This document shows, in pieces, positions 9,413 through 16,683 of a DNA stretch of 60,610 nt (position 1 is the first letter of the stretch; every line of letters starts with the position of its first letter). The position numbers and the translations under genes are program-made. The DNA lies in NCBI GenBank assembly GCA_946625485.1, contig CAMOTB010000002.1, positions 1 to 60,610 on the forward strand, read 5' to 3'. Source of the stretch: an uncultured Bacteroidales bacterium (GTDB taxonomy: Bacteria > Bacteroidota > Bacteroidia > Bacteroidales > UBA932). The notes below the pieces were generated by a model that was given only the letters and a program-made list of their open reading frames with translations, made no database searches and was not told where the DNA came from.

Positions 9413-11263
9413 ATGAAAAAGATACTTTCTCTCATTGCATTGGGCGCCGCGTTCGCTTTCGCCGTCTCCTGCGACCTGTCCGAGTACGATCCGAACTCCC
9501 CGGAATTGTCCGAGGTCTTCAGCAGCGAAACGAAACTGCAGTACGTCCTGAACGACTTTTATGACGCATTCCCGTCCGTAACCGGAGCCTACAGCTCCGA
9601 GGCCGGCAAAGTGGACTATTTCCCCAAGAACGCCCAGGCCGCCCGTTATATCAAAGGGTATGACGCCTCCGCTACAGACTCGTGGGGCAGTTGGGACAAG
9701 GTCCGCCGTCTCAACTACCTGATCAACATGCTTCACGCCCCTGAATGCACGGTTTCCGCCGCCGCCAAGGAGAACTTCGAGGCTCAGGCCCGCTTGTTCC
9801 GCGCCTATTCCTACTTCGGGATGGTTAAAGATTACGGCGACGTGCCGTGGTTCGACCGCGTCATCGGCCTGGATGAACCCGCGTATGAGTACAAGGAGCG
9901 CGACAGCCGCGACGAAGTGGTCAAGCACATCCTCGAAGATCTGGATTACGCGATCGACCATATCACGGCAACCAGCCCCGATGCGACCTGCGTCACCAAG
10001 GAGGTTGCCCAGTTCATCAAGATGCGTGTCTGCCTGTACGAGGCTTCCTTCCGCAAATACAACAACGTGACGGCCTCCGTCACCGGCAAGGCTTTCAGCA
10101 ACTACACCGTGAACGCCCTCTACGCCCTTGCGGCAGAAACCGCCAAGGCACTCATGGACAGCGGCAAGTACTCCCTGGTCTCCGATTATCGGAAACTCTT
10201 CACGGAGCAGAACCTGCAGCTGGACGAAGTGATCCTGGGCGCCCAGACCTCCGCGACGGTGAAGGGCAGCCAGAACAATTATTTCGCCTACACCGCCAGC
10301 ACCGATCCCAAGACGCTGACCCGCTCCTTCGTCAACACTTATCTGATGAAGAACGGCTCCGCCTATACGGAAAAGGATGGGTATGCGTCGGAAGGCTGGG
10401 CCGCCGAAATGGCGGACCGCGACCCCCGTCTGGCAAAGATCGTCCGGACTCCCGGCTACAAGTATGACGGACTGGCTGTCGTGCCTGATTTCAAGTGCGC
10501 TCCCCTGGGCTACCAGGTCATCAAGTTCTGCATGTACCAGCCTGCCGACAAATCCACGAGCGATCCCGACGAGCGGGAGAAGTGCAACACCAACAGCACG
10601 CCGATTTTCCGTTATGCCGAAGTGCTGCTCGCATATGCGGAAGCGAAGGCCGAACTGGGTGAGATGACCGATGATATCTGGGCAGCGACGGTCGGTGCCA
10701 TCCGCAAGAGAGCCGGCATCACCGGCGGCACCGCATCCACCGGCACCCTGACCGCGAAGCCCTCCGGTCCGGTCGACCCGTATCTGAAGGCCAATCTCTA
10801 TAAGAACGTGGACGATCCCGTCATCATGGAAATCCGTCGCGAGCGCGGCTGCGAACTGGTCCTGGAAGGCCAGCGCCACGACGACATCTATCGCTGGGGC
10901 TGCGGCGACCTGATGAAAGACCTGCCTTGGAACGGTATCATTATCGATGCCCTCGACACGGCCCTCGATCTGGACGGCGATGGCCACAACGATGTGTACT
11001 TCTGCAAGAAACTCCCCAAGACGCTGGAGGCCGGCGTGAGTTACATCATCGTCAATGACGGCAAGAACACCTTCCTGACGGCGACCAAGGTCGGATCCAA
11101 GCAGCAACTCGGTTTCGTCCCCGGTAAAGAGGTCAAGAACGTGGACAAGACTTCTCAGGAGCGTTATTGGGAGCCTAAGTTCCTCTATGACGCCATCCCC
11201 TATGTCACGGTCCAGGAGTATAAGGCGAAGGGATACACCATCACCCAGAACCCCGGGTATTGA
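9413..11263 (+). CDS. SusD/RagB-family outer-membrane lipoprotein
   Basis: Surface lipoprotein that forms the lid of the SusC-OmpA transporter and binds its ligand. MKKILSLIALGAAFAFAVSC is a lipoprotein signal with the lipidated Cys after a short hydrophobic core. The tetratricopeptide-like helices expected of SusD are visible in FEAQARLFRAYSYFGMVKDYGDVPW and FRYAEVLLAYAEAKAELG, and the C-terminal region has IMEIRRERGCELVLEGQRHDDIYRW, typical of the family. The start was placed at ATG 9413; an in-frame ATG at 9401 begins one base after the SusC stop. No enzyme gene accompanies this pair, so the ligand is unknown. Confidence 0.92.
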   Translation: MKKILSLIALGAAFAFAVSCDLSEYDPNSPELSEVFSSETKLQYVLNDFYDAFPSVTGAYSSEAGKVDYFPKNAQAARYIKGYDASATDSWGSWDKVRRLNYLINMLHAPECTVSAAAKENFEAQARLFRAYSYFGMVKDYGDVPWFDRVIGLDEPAYEYKERDSRDEVVKHILEDLDYAIDHITATSPDATCVTKEVAQFIKMRVCLYEASFRKYNNVTASVTGKAFSNYTVNALYALAAETAKALMDSGKYSLVSDYRKLFTEQNLQLDEVILGAQTSATVKGSQNNYFAYTASTDPKTLTRSFVNTYLMKNGSAYTEKDGYASEGWAAEMADRDPRLAKIVRTPGYKYDGLAVVPDFKCAPLGYQVIKFCMYQPADKSTSDPDEREKCNTNSTPIFRYAEVLLAYAEAKAELGEMTDDIWAATVGAIRKRAGITGGTASTGTLTAKPSGPVDPYLKANLYKNVDDPVIMEIRRERGCELVLEGQRHDDIYRWGCGDLMKDLPWNGIIIDALDTALDLDGDGHNDVYFCKKLPKTLEAGVSYIIVNDGKNTFLTATKVGSKQQLGFVPGKEVKNVDKTSQERYWEPKFLYDAIPYVTVQEYKAKGYTITQNPGY

Positions 11264-11282
11264 TCTTTAACCTATCAGAATA

Positions 11283-11320
11283 AAAAAGACCGGCAGGACG
11301 GATACCTGCCGGTCTTTTTT
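11283..11320. terminator. Bidirectional intrinsic terminator
   Basis: A-run, then GACCGGCAGG, a 7-base loop, CCTGCCGGTC and a run of T. The 10-bp GC-rich stem extends through A-T pairs on both sides, so it can end the SusC-OmpA/SusD transcript on the plus strand and also the Rpn gene transcript on the minus strand. Confidence 0.9.
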
Positions 11321-11371
11321 ATGTGATAAGCCCTTATTGACGCTCAAAAGAGATGCATTGGGGTGAGAAAC

Positions 11372-12397
11372 TTAGTCCTGGCCGGAGAGCCGTAGGATCT
11401 CTTCCTTTGTAAGAAGGGTGATCTCAGAAATGGAGGCAATATCCATTCCCTTTGCAAGCATTCTGCGGGTAACTTCCATCAAACTTTCGACCCGTCCTTC
11501 AGCTCGTCCTTCAGCTCGTCCTTCAGCCCGTCCTTCAGCCCGTCCTTCAGCCCGTCCTTCAGCTCGTCCTTCGGCCCTTCCTTCGGCTCGTCCTTCAGCA
11601 AGGCCCTTCTCGCGTCCCTCGGCAAGTCCTTTCTCTGTGGCGTTTTTCTCAGTGTAATAACGCCAGGAGAGATCGTCGTGCAGCCGTTTATACTCGGCAA
11701 GGATGATGGATTGATCTTGTTCGCTCATGGCAGCGAATTTACTCAAACTGAATATCTTTTCCAAGTAGCTTCCCTTGTATTCCGAAGGCATTTCTCTCAT
11801 ATGGCCGATATTTTTGATCGTATAAAAGATCCAGTTAACCGTTTCTTTAACTTCGGGAAGGTTTTTTGTCAGTTTCGGAAGCTCAACGGTCAGGTAATGG
11901 ATACTGTCTGAAAACTCTACACCGTTATATTTAATGCTTTGGATGGTATAGTGGTTGATCAGGTCTTCGTTGGGTGGGATGCCAGGGATCAGGAAGTCTG
12001 TGATAGCCACCATGTAAAGGGGTGTCAATTGATAAGTGTTGTCGCCTTTGCGGAGCCCGTTGATGATGGGGAATGATGAGTAAAATATCATCCGGTCCCG
12101 GAAGTCCTCTTGTCCTTTGATCTGCATCTCAATGATGAAAGTTTCGTTGTGGTCCGTATGGCATTTTACATCCACGGCCGTTTTCCGGGCGTCTGGCCTC
12201 AGCCCAACTTGCTCTTGTGATACAAGAGATACAGAATCGATTTGTTTGTCTGGTAGGAGAGCTTGTACCAGGTGAAGAAGCAGGTCTTCGTTGCCAGGAG
12301 TTCCAAAAACCAATTTGAAAGCATAATCAATCCGGAGATCGACATAAACGATCTCTCTCATCTCTTCAGGAAGTGTGTCGCTTAAAGATTGTGTCAT
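11372..12397 (-). CDS. Rpn-family recombination-promoting nuclease/putative transposase
   Basis: A 341-residue PD-(D/E)XK-type nuclease of the Rpn (YhgA-like) family, whose members cut DNA and can promote RecA-independent recombination; many relatives are only loosely mobile. The N terminus has the family opening DLRIDYAFKLVFGTPGNEDLLLHLV, followed by the core VDVKCHTDHNETFIIEMQIKGQ with the acidic pair and Glu-x-Gln expected of the active site, then FYSSFPIINGLRKGDNTYQLTPLYMVAI. The C-terminal tail carries about nine AEGR units, then MEVTRRMLAKGMDIASISEITLLTKEEIL, a short helical tail common in this family. The gene is visibly richer in A+T than its neighbours, consistent with transfer. No inverted-repeat ends or target duplication were seen. 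Confidence 0.88.
   Translation of the reverse strand: MTQSLSDTLPEEMREIVYVDLRIDYAFKLVFGTPGNEDLLLHLVQALLPDKQIDSVSLVSQEQVGLRPDARKTAVDVKCHTDHNETFIIEMQIKGQEDFRDRMIFYSSFPIINGLRKGDNTYQLTPLYMVAITDFLIPGIPPNEDLINHYTIQSIKYNGVEFSDSIHYLTVELPKLTKNLPEVKETVNWIFYTIKNIGHMREMPSEYKGSYLEKIFSLSKFAAMSEQDQSIILAEYKRLHDDLSWRYYTEKNATEKGLAEGREKGLAEGRAEGRAEGRAEGRAEGRAEGRAEGRAEGRAEGRVESLMEVTRRMLAKGMDIASISEITLLTKEEILRLSGQD
11493..11600. repeat. Nine 12-bp tandem repeats encoding AEGR units
   Basis: Nearly identical units CGTCCTTCAGCY run head to tail inside the Rpn gene. Because the unit is a multiple of three, slippage would change the number of Ala-Glu-Gly-Arg blocks without shifting the frame. The last three units carry substitutions, while the first six differ only at the final base, which suggests recent expansion. 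Confidence 0.9.
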
Positions 12398-12422
12398 AGT
12401 CTAAAGTGTTCGGGTTTTGTTG

Positions 12423-12453
12423 CGAAACTACGACAAAACAACCATCCGGGCAA
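12423..12453 (-). promoter_or_regulatory. Possible promoter of the Rpn gene
   Basis: Minus strand TTG (12453-12451), 20 bases, then TAGTTTCG (12430-12423), one mismatch from TAnnTTTG. It lies about 25 bases upstream of the Rpn start. Confidence 0.4.
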
Positions 12454-12513
12454 CAGGGGATTGTCAGATTTTTATGTTTCTTATCAAGATTATTCCTTTT
12501 TTTCGAGGCCTCT

Positions 12514-12543
12514 TTGATAATGGGGGAGAGTTTCTTATCTTTG
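12514..12543 (+). promoter_or_regulatory. Promoter of the DNase-fold lipoprotein/LacI/GH92 operon
   Basis: TTG (12514-12516), 19 bases, then TATCTTTG (12536-12543): a full match to the Bacteroidota -33/-7 pattern. The predicted start site is near 12549-12551, within the operator-like element that follows. This promoter also argues for the ATG at 12579 rather than the upstream start in the ORF track. Confidence 0.78.
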
Positions 12544-12547
12544 GCGA

Positions 12548-12563
12548 AGTCAATCGATTTAGT
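12548..12563. promoter_or_regulatory. Shared operator element, site a
   Basis: AGTCAATCGATTTAGT, a near-palindrome with a CpG centre and AATCGATT core. It sits 4 bases after the -7 box, over the predicted start site, the classic place for a repressor. Closely matching elements occur at 41062, 50234, 50259 and 57428. Confidence 0.65.
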
Positions 12564-12578
12564 AAGCCTCTGCTCCTT

Positions 12579-13469
12579 ATGAGAAGTCTGTTTTCCCGGA
12601 TAATTCCGCTCGGACTCGCCCTTTTCTTCCTGACGGGGTGTGTCGATTTATATACTGTCACGCTGCTGGATAATCCGCCGTCCTATGCGGATGCAAAACC
12701 GCATAGCCGCAAGACGACCGAAACCGTGGAACTGACGCTCGTCTCGTACAATGTCGCCGCCCTCAGCCACGGCGGAGACCGTACGGATGGGATTGTCGCT
12801 TTCCTGAAAGAGGTGGGGGCGGACCTGGTCGGCCTGAATGAACTGGACAGCTGCAATGCGCGCCACAATGTCTTCCAGCTGGAAGTCCTCGCGGACCGCA
12901 TGGGAGGATGGGGCTGTCATTTTGCCTCCGCTTTCCCATTCGCCGGCGGAGGCTATGGCAACGGCGTGATGTCCTGCAAACCCTTGCTCCGGACTTGGAC
13001 GGTGGCGCTGGAGCGGGGGAGCGGGCATGAGCCGCGCAGCATTTCGGTCCTGGAGACGGAGGATGTGGTTTTCGCTTCCACGCATCTGGATTTCGGCCCT
13101 CCCGGAGAACCTTCCTATGAGCAGGCTGTTGCTTTGAATGCCTGGTTCAAGGAACATTTCGCCGGTTACGGCAAACCCGTGATTCTGTGCGGGGACTTCA
13201 ATACCGATCCGGGGACGGCGACGCAGGACGAGATGCAGCGCTGCTGGGTCCGCCTCTCCGAGCCGGTTTTGACCTGGCCGACGGTGGAGCCGACGATGTG
13301 CCTGGACTATGTCTATTATTTGAAAACTGCCGTCCCGGTGGAAGCGACCGAGACGGCCCGTCCGCAAGGCAGTTTCGACCTGGATGCCTTGTCGGACCAT
13401 TATCCGGTCCGGGTCAGGATCCGTTTCGACCGGAAGCGGGCGCTGAAGATGCCGCCTTCATCCCTGTAA
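12579..13469 (+). CDS. Endonuclease/exonuclease/phosphatase-fold lipoprotein
   Basis: A 296-residue exported lipoprotein (FFLTGC lipobox) with the DNase I-like fold. Visible motifs are LTLVSYNVAALS with the metal-binding Asn, GADLVGLNELDS with the metal-binding Glu, FASTHLDFGPPG, PVILCGDFNTDPGT with the catalytic Asp/Asn pair, and LDALSDHYPVRVRI with the catalytic His. The fold covers nucleases, phosphatases and phosphodiesterases, so the substrate is open. It is the first gene of an operon with a LacI regulator and a GH92 mannosidase, 37 bases upstream of the former, which makes a sugar-linked phosphodiester a reasonable guess. The ORF track begins 54 codons earlier, before the promoter; ATG 12579 opens a proper signal peptide. 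Confidence 0.85.
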   Translation: MRSLFSRIIPLGLALFFLTGCVDLYTVTLLDNPPSYADAKPHSRKTTETVELTLVSYNVAALSHGGDRTDGIVAFLKEVGADLVGLNELDSCNARHNVFQLEVLADRMGGWGCHFASAFPFAGGGYGNGVMSCKPLLRTWTVALERGSGHEPRSISVLETEDVVFASTHLDFGPPGEPSYEQAVALNAWFKEHFAGYGKPVILCGDFNTDPGTATQDEMQRCWVRLSEPVLTWPTVEPTMCLDYVYYLKTAVPVEATETARPQGSFDLDALSDHYPVRVRIRFDRKRALKMPPSSL

Positions 13470-13506
13470 ATTTAGGATCTGCAATGATTTAATAACGAAA
13501 CAGAAC

Positions 13507-14487
13507 ATGATTTCCATGCAAGACATCGCCGACCGCCTCGGCGTTTCGCGCAGCACCGTTTCCCTGGTGTTGAGCGGCAAGGCGGGCAGCCGGGTGAGTG
13601 AAGATGTCAAGAAGAAAGTGTTTGAAACCGCTCGCGAACTCAACTATCATGTCAACGAAGTGGCCCGGAGCCTTCGCACCGGTTCTTCCCGTCTGATCAG
13701 CGTGATCGTCACCGATATCTCCAACGAGTTTTTCGGTCGCCTGACGCTCCACATCCAGGAAGCGGCCAAGCAGGCCGGCTATCTGGTCCTGACGATCAAC
13801 ACCAACGAAGATCCCCGCGAATTCGAGGAAATGGTCCGTGTACTGCTTTCCAAGAAGGTTGACGGGATCATCGCCGTACCGCCCCCGGGCGGGGAGGAAA
13901 CCGTGGAAACCATCCGGTCGATGGGGGTTCCGGTCGTGACGGTGGACCGTCCCGCAAAAGATACCGATTTTGTCGGGATCGACAATTATGCCGCCTCCCG
14001 CGCAGCCATTGAGTCGATGATCAAGGATGGCTTCCGCAGCATATCCCTGGTTGCGCTGGACCTGGACATCGCACCGCTCAACCAGCGTCGGGATGCGTAT
14101 GTTGATACGATGAAGGCACACGGCTTGGACGAGTATGTGGACATCCGCCTGATCCCCTTCGGAAAAGAGGCAGAAACGGACTTCATCGAGACTTTGAGCG
14201 GGCTTCGCACCGTGGATGCCGTGTACTTTACCTCGCGCCGCGCCTTTACCCAGACGATGGCCCACGTCGTATGGGTCGGGATGTCCATTCCCGACAGCCA
14301 GTGCCTGTTTTGCTTCGACGATATCCGGCCTTACCTCAACGCCTTGTCCGATGTACGCTTCGTCGAGCAGCCGGTAAAAGAGATCGGCCGCAAGTCTTTC
14401 GAGCTCCTCCAAGCTCAGATGCAGGGCGCCCAGGGCACCGGAAACTATTTGTACCCCACCCAAATCATCACCAAACGTAAATCCTGA
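13507..14487 (+). CDS. LacI-family regulator, candidate master of the mannan regulon
   Basis: A 326-residue regulator. Helix-turn-helix MQDIADRLGVSRSTVSLVLSG at the N terminus and NEVARSLRTGSSRLISVIV at the hinge lead into a sugar-binding-like domain with DISNEFFGRLTLHIQEAAKQ, KVDGIIAVPPPGGEE, VVTVDRPAKDTDFVGIDNY and a final FVEQPVKEIGRKSFELL. It lies between the DNase-fold lipoprotein gene and a GH92 gene, only 2 bases from the latter, so all three are probably one transcript. The operon promoter carries a copy of the AGTnnATCGRTTnACT element, so autoregulation is likely. Three other operons in the window carry the same element. A start at ATG 13516 is also possible. The effector is probably mannose-related but this is inferred. 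Confidence 0.92.
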   Translation: MISMQDIADRLGVSRSTVSLVLSGKAGSRVSEDVKKKVFETARELNYHVNEVARSLRTGSSRLISVIVTDISNEFFGRLTLHIQEAAKQAGYLVLTINTNEDPREFEEMVRVLLSKKVDGIIAVPPPGGEETVETIRSMGVPVVTVDRPAKDTDFVGIDNYAASRAAIESMIKDGFRSISLVALDLDIAPLNQRRDAYVDTMKAHGLDEYVDIRLIPFGKEAETDFIETLSGLRTVDAVYFTSRRAFTQTMAHVVWVGMSIPDSQCLFCFDDIRPYLNALSDVRFVEQPVKEIGRKSFELLQAQMQGAQGTGNYLYPTQIITKRKS

Positions 14488-14489
14488 CT

Positions 14490-16676
14490 ATGAAACAGTT
14501 CCTTTGTTGGGCGGCAGCCCTGACCCTGCTCGTGACAGGGTGCAAGTCGCATGATATCCTTTCCGAAGTCGATCCGACGATCGGTGGCGTAGGCGTCCTG
14601 CTGCAGCCCACCCGACCGACGGTGCAGATCCCGAACCAGATGGTGCGATGGACACCGCTGCGTGCCGACCTGCTGGATGACCAGGTGGCGGATTATCCCC
14701 TGACCTGGGCCTCCCACCGCCAGCAGTTCCTGTTCGGCTTTTTGCCGCTCGTGCAGGGAAGTTGGGAGGGTGCCTGGTGGGCTGCACGCCAGGTCTATGA
14801 CCAGGAGAAGAATACGCCCTACAGCTACAGCGCCCGACTGGAAGGGTGTCGGATCCGTTTCACGCCCACAGCCAGATGCGGTATCGCGGAAGTGGTTTTC
14901 GATGACAAGGAGGGCGCCCTGTTGCGGTTCAAGCATCTGAACGGTCAGGGAACCTTCGCGCTCGATGGCGACCGTGTCCTGGTCGGGCACGAGCATTTTG
15001 CCGGGATGGATGCCTATGCCTGTATCGAATTCGACAGTCCGGTCCAGGTCGTCGAGGCGACGCCGGAAGGCGGGTGCATCCTGCTCAGCACTTCTGCACA
15101 GCAGGTCAGGATGCGCTACGGGCTTTCATACATTGACGCAGGACAGGCGCGCGCCAACCTGGAGAAGGAGATCCCCGGCTGGGACTTCGACGCCGTCTGC
15201 AAGCAGGCGGAGCAGGCCTGGCTGGCCGCTCTCGGCAAGATCGAGATCGAAGGCGGGACTGAGGACCAGCGGCGGCTGTTCTACACCTCCCTGTACCGCT
15301 GCTATGAGCGCATGATCGATATCAGCGAATACGGCCGCTATTACAGTGCCTTCGACCATCAGGTCCACGAGAGCGACCGTCCCTTCTATACGGATAACTG
15401 GGTGTGGGACACGCATGTCAGCCTCGAGCCCCTGCAGACCATTCTCAATCCGGAAATGGAGCAGGACAAGCTCAATTCCTACGTGGAGATGTACCGCCAG
15501 TGCGGCGACATCCCTTCCTTTGCCGTCATCTGGGGCGACTGGCCTGCGATGACCGGCAACTATGCCGCCGTCTGGATGGCCGACGCCCGGGCCAAGGGCC
15601 TGCAGTTCGACCTGGAGAAGGGATATGAGGGTGTCCGCCACAACGGGCTGGAAGAAACCCTGCTCCCTTGGAAAAACGGTCCCCGCTGCGTCCTGGATCA
15701 GTTCTACGATGCCCATGGCTGGTATCCGGCCCTGCATCCCGGTGAGGAGGAAACCGTGCCCGAAGTCTCGCTCCCTTGGGAGCGCCGGCAGGCGGTGTCC
15801 CTGTCCACCACCTTCTCCTACTGCGACTGGGCTTGCGCGCAGCTGGCCCGCGAATTGGGCAAGACGGACGACGAGCAGCTCTTCCTGCAGCGCGCCGCCT
15901 TTTACCGCAACGTCTATCGTCCCGACAAGGGCATGTTCTGGCCCAAGGACAAGGACGGAAATTGGATCGAGGGGGTGGACCCGCGCTACATGGACCGCGC
16001 CTATTTCACCGAAAACAATGCCTATACCTTCCAGTGGGACGTCAAGCATGACCTGGAGGGCCTTTTCGATCTGATGGGCGGCCGCGCCGAGGCCGAGAAG
16101 AAGCTCGATGCGCTGTTCCGTATTCCGCTGTCGATGGCCAAGTTCCAGTTCTTCACCATCCTGCCGGATGCCACCGGCATGGTGGGACAGTTTGCGATGG
16201 GCAATGAGCCGAGCTTCCATATCCCGTACATCTACAACTATCTGGGCAGCCCCTGGAAGACCCAGAAACGCATCCACCAGCTCATTGACCACCTCTTCGC
16301 CGATACGGTCTCCGGCATCCCCGGAGATGAGGACGGCGGCGGGATGAGCTCCTTCGTGGTCTTCTCGATGATGGGCTTCTTCCCGGTCACGCCGGGCATC
16401 CCCGTCTATGCAATCAGCTCTCCTTTCTTCGACAAGACGACGATCCGCCTGGACAATGGCAAGACCTTTACCGTCCAGGCCGAAGGCTATTCCCCGGACA
16501 ATAAGTACATCCAGTCCGCGCGCCTGAACGGCCGACCCCTGGACCGCTCCTGGTTTACCCATGAAGAGCTGACCGCCGGCGGTGTCCTGGAGCTTGTCAT
16601 GGGCCCCGAGCCCAACAAAAACTGGGGCAAGGAAAACCTGCCCCAGTCGAAGTTGGATTACGGTGTGCGTAAGTAA
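14490..16676 (+). CDS. GH92 alpha-mannosidase, lipoprotein
   Basis: An exo-acting, calcium-dependent, inverting alpha-mannosidase by family. The signal LTLLVTGC gives a lipoprotein exported to the envelope. The 728 residues match GH92 length. The catalytic-acid segment is present as GNEPSFHIPYIYNY (E573). The C-terminal motif, usually GNDDCGQMSAW, is GDEDGGGMSSFVVFSMMGFFPV, keeping the key aspartate (D615) but differing in subtype. RPFYTDNWVWDTH matches the conserved WDTF-like region. Linkage specificity (alpha-1,2, 1,3, 1,4 or 1,6) cannot be set from sequence. It is the third gene of the operon with the LacI regulator, and ends 7 bases from a convergent gene with no clear terminator between. 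Confidence 0.93.
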   Translation: MKQFLCWAAALTLLVTGCKSHDILSEVDPTIGGVGVLLQPTRPTVQIPNQMVRWTPLRADLLDDQVADYPLTWASHRQQFLFGFLPLVQGSWEGAWWAARQVYDQEKNTPYSYSARLEGCRIRFTPTARCGIAEVVFDDKEGALLRFKHLNGQGTFALDGDRVLVGHEHFAGMDAYACIEFDSPVQVVEATPEGGCILLSTSAQQVRMRYGLSYIDAGQARANLEKEIPGWDFDAVCKQAEQAWLAALGKIEIEGGTEDQRRLFYTSLYRCYERMIDISEYGRYYSAFDHQVHESDRPFYTDNWVWDTHVSLEPLQTILNPEMEQDKLNSYVEMYRQCGDIPSFAVIWGDWPAMTGNYAAVWMADARAKGLQFDLEKGYEGVRHNGLEETLLPWKNGPRCVLDQFYDAHGWYPALHPGEEETVPEVSLPWERRQAVSLSTTFSYCDWACAQLARELGKTDDEQLFLQRAAFYRNVYRPDKGMFWPKDKDGNWIEGVDPRYMDRAYFTENNAYTFQWDVKHDLEGLFDLMGGRAEAEKKLDALFRIPLSMAKFQFFTILPDATGMVGQFAMGNEPSFHIPYIYNYLGSPWKTQKRIHQLIDHLFADTVSGIPGDEDGGGMSSFVVFSMMGFFPVTPGIPVYAISSPFFDKTTIRLDNGKTFTVQAEGYSPDNKYIQSARLNGRPLDRSWFTHEELTAGGVLELVMGPEPNKNWGKENLPQSKLDYGVRK

Positions 16677-16683
16677 GTTAGCA

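Noticed and set aside
11418-11657. Plus-strand ORF with a PSAR repeat
   Set aside because: It is the reverse reading of the AEGR repeat in the Rpn gene and has no separate support.
12417-12578. 54-residue N-terminal extension of the DNase-fold lipoprotein
   Set aside because: It spans the promoter and predicted start site; the ATG at 12579 gives a lipoprotein signal.
13467-13474. TAAATTTA as a promoter for the LacI gene at 13507
   Set aside because: One mismatch and no -33 TTG; the gene is more simply read as part of the operon starting at 12549.
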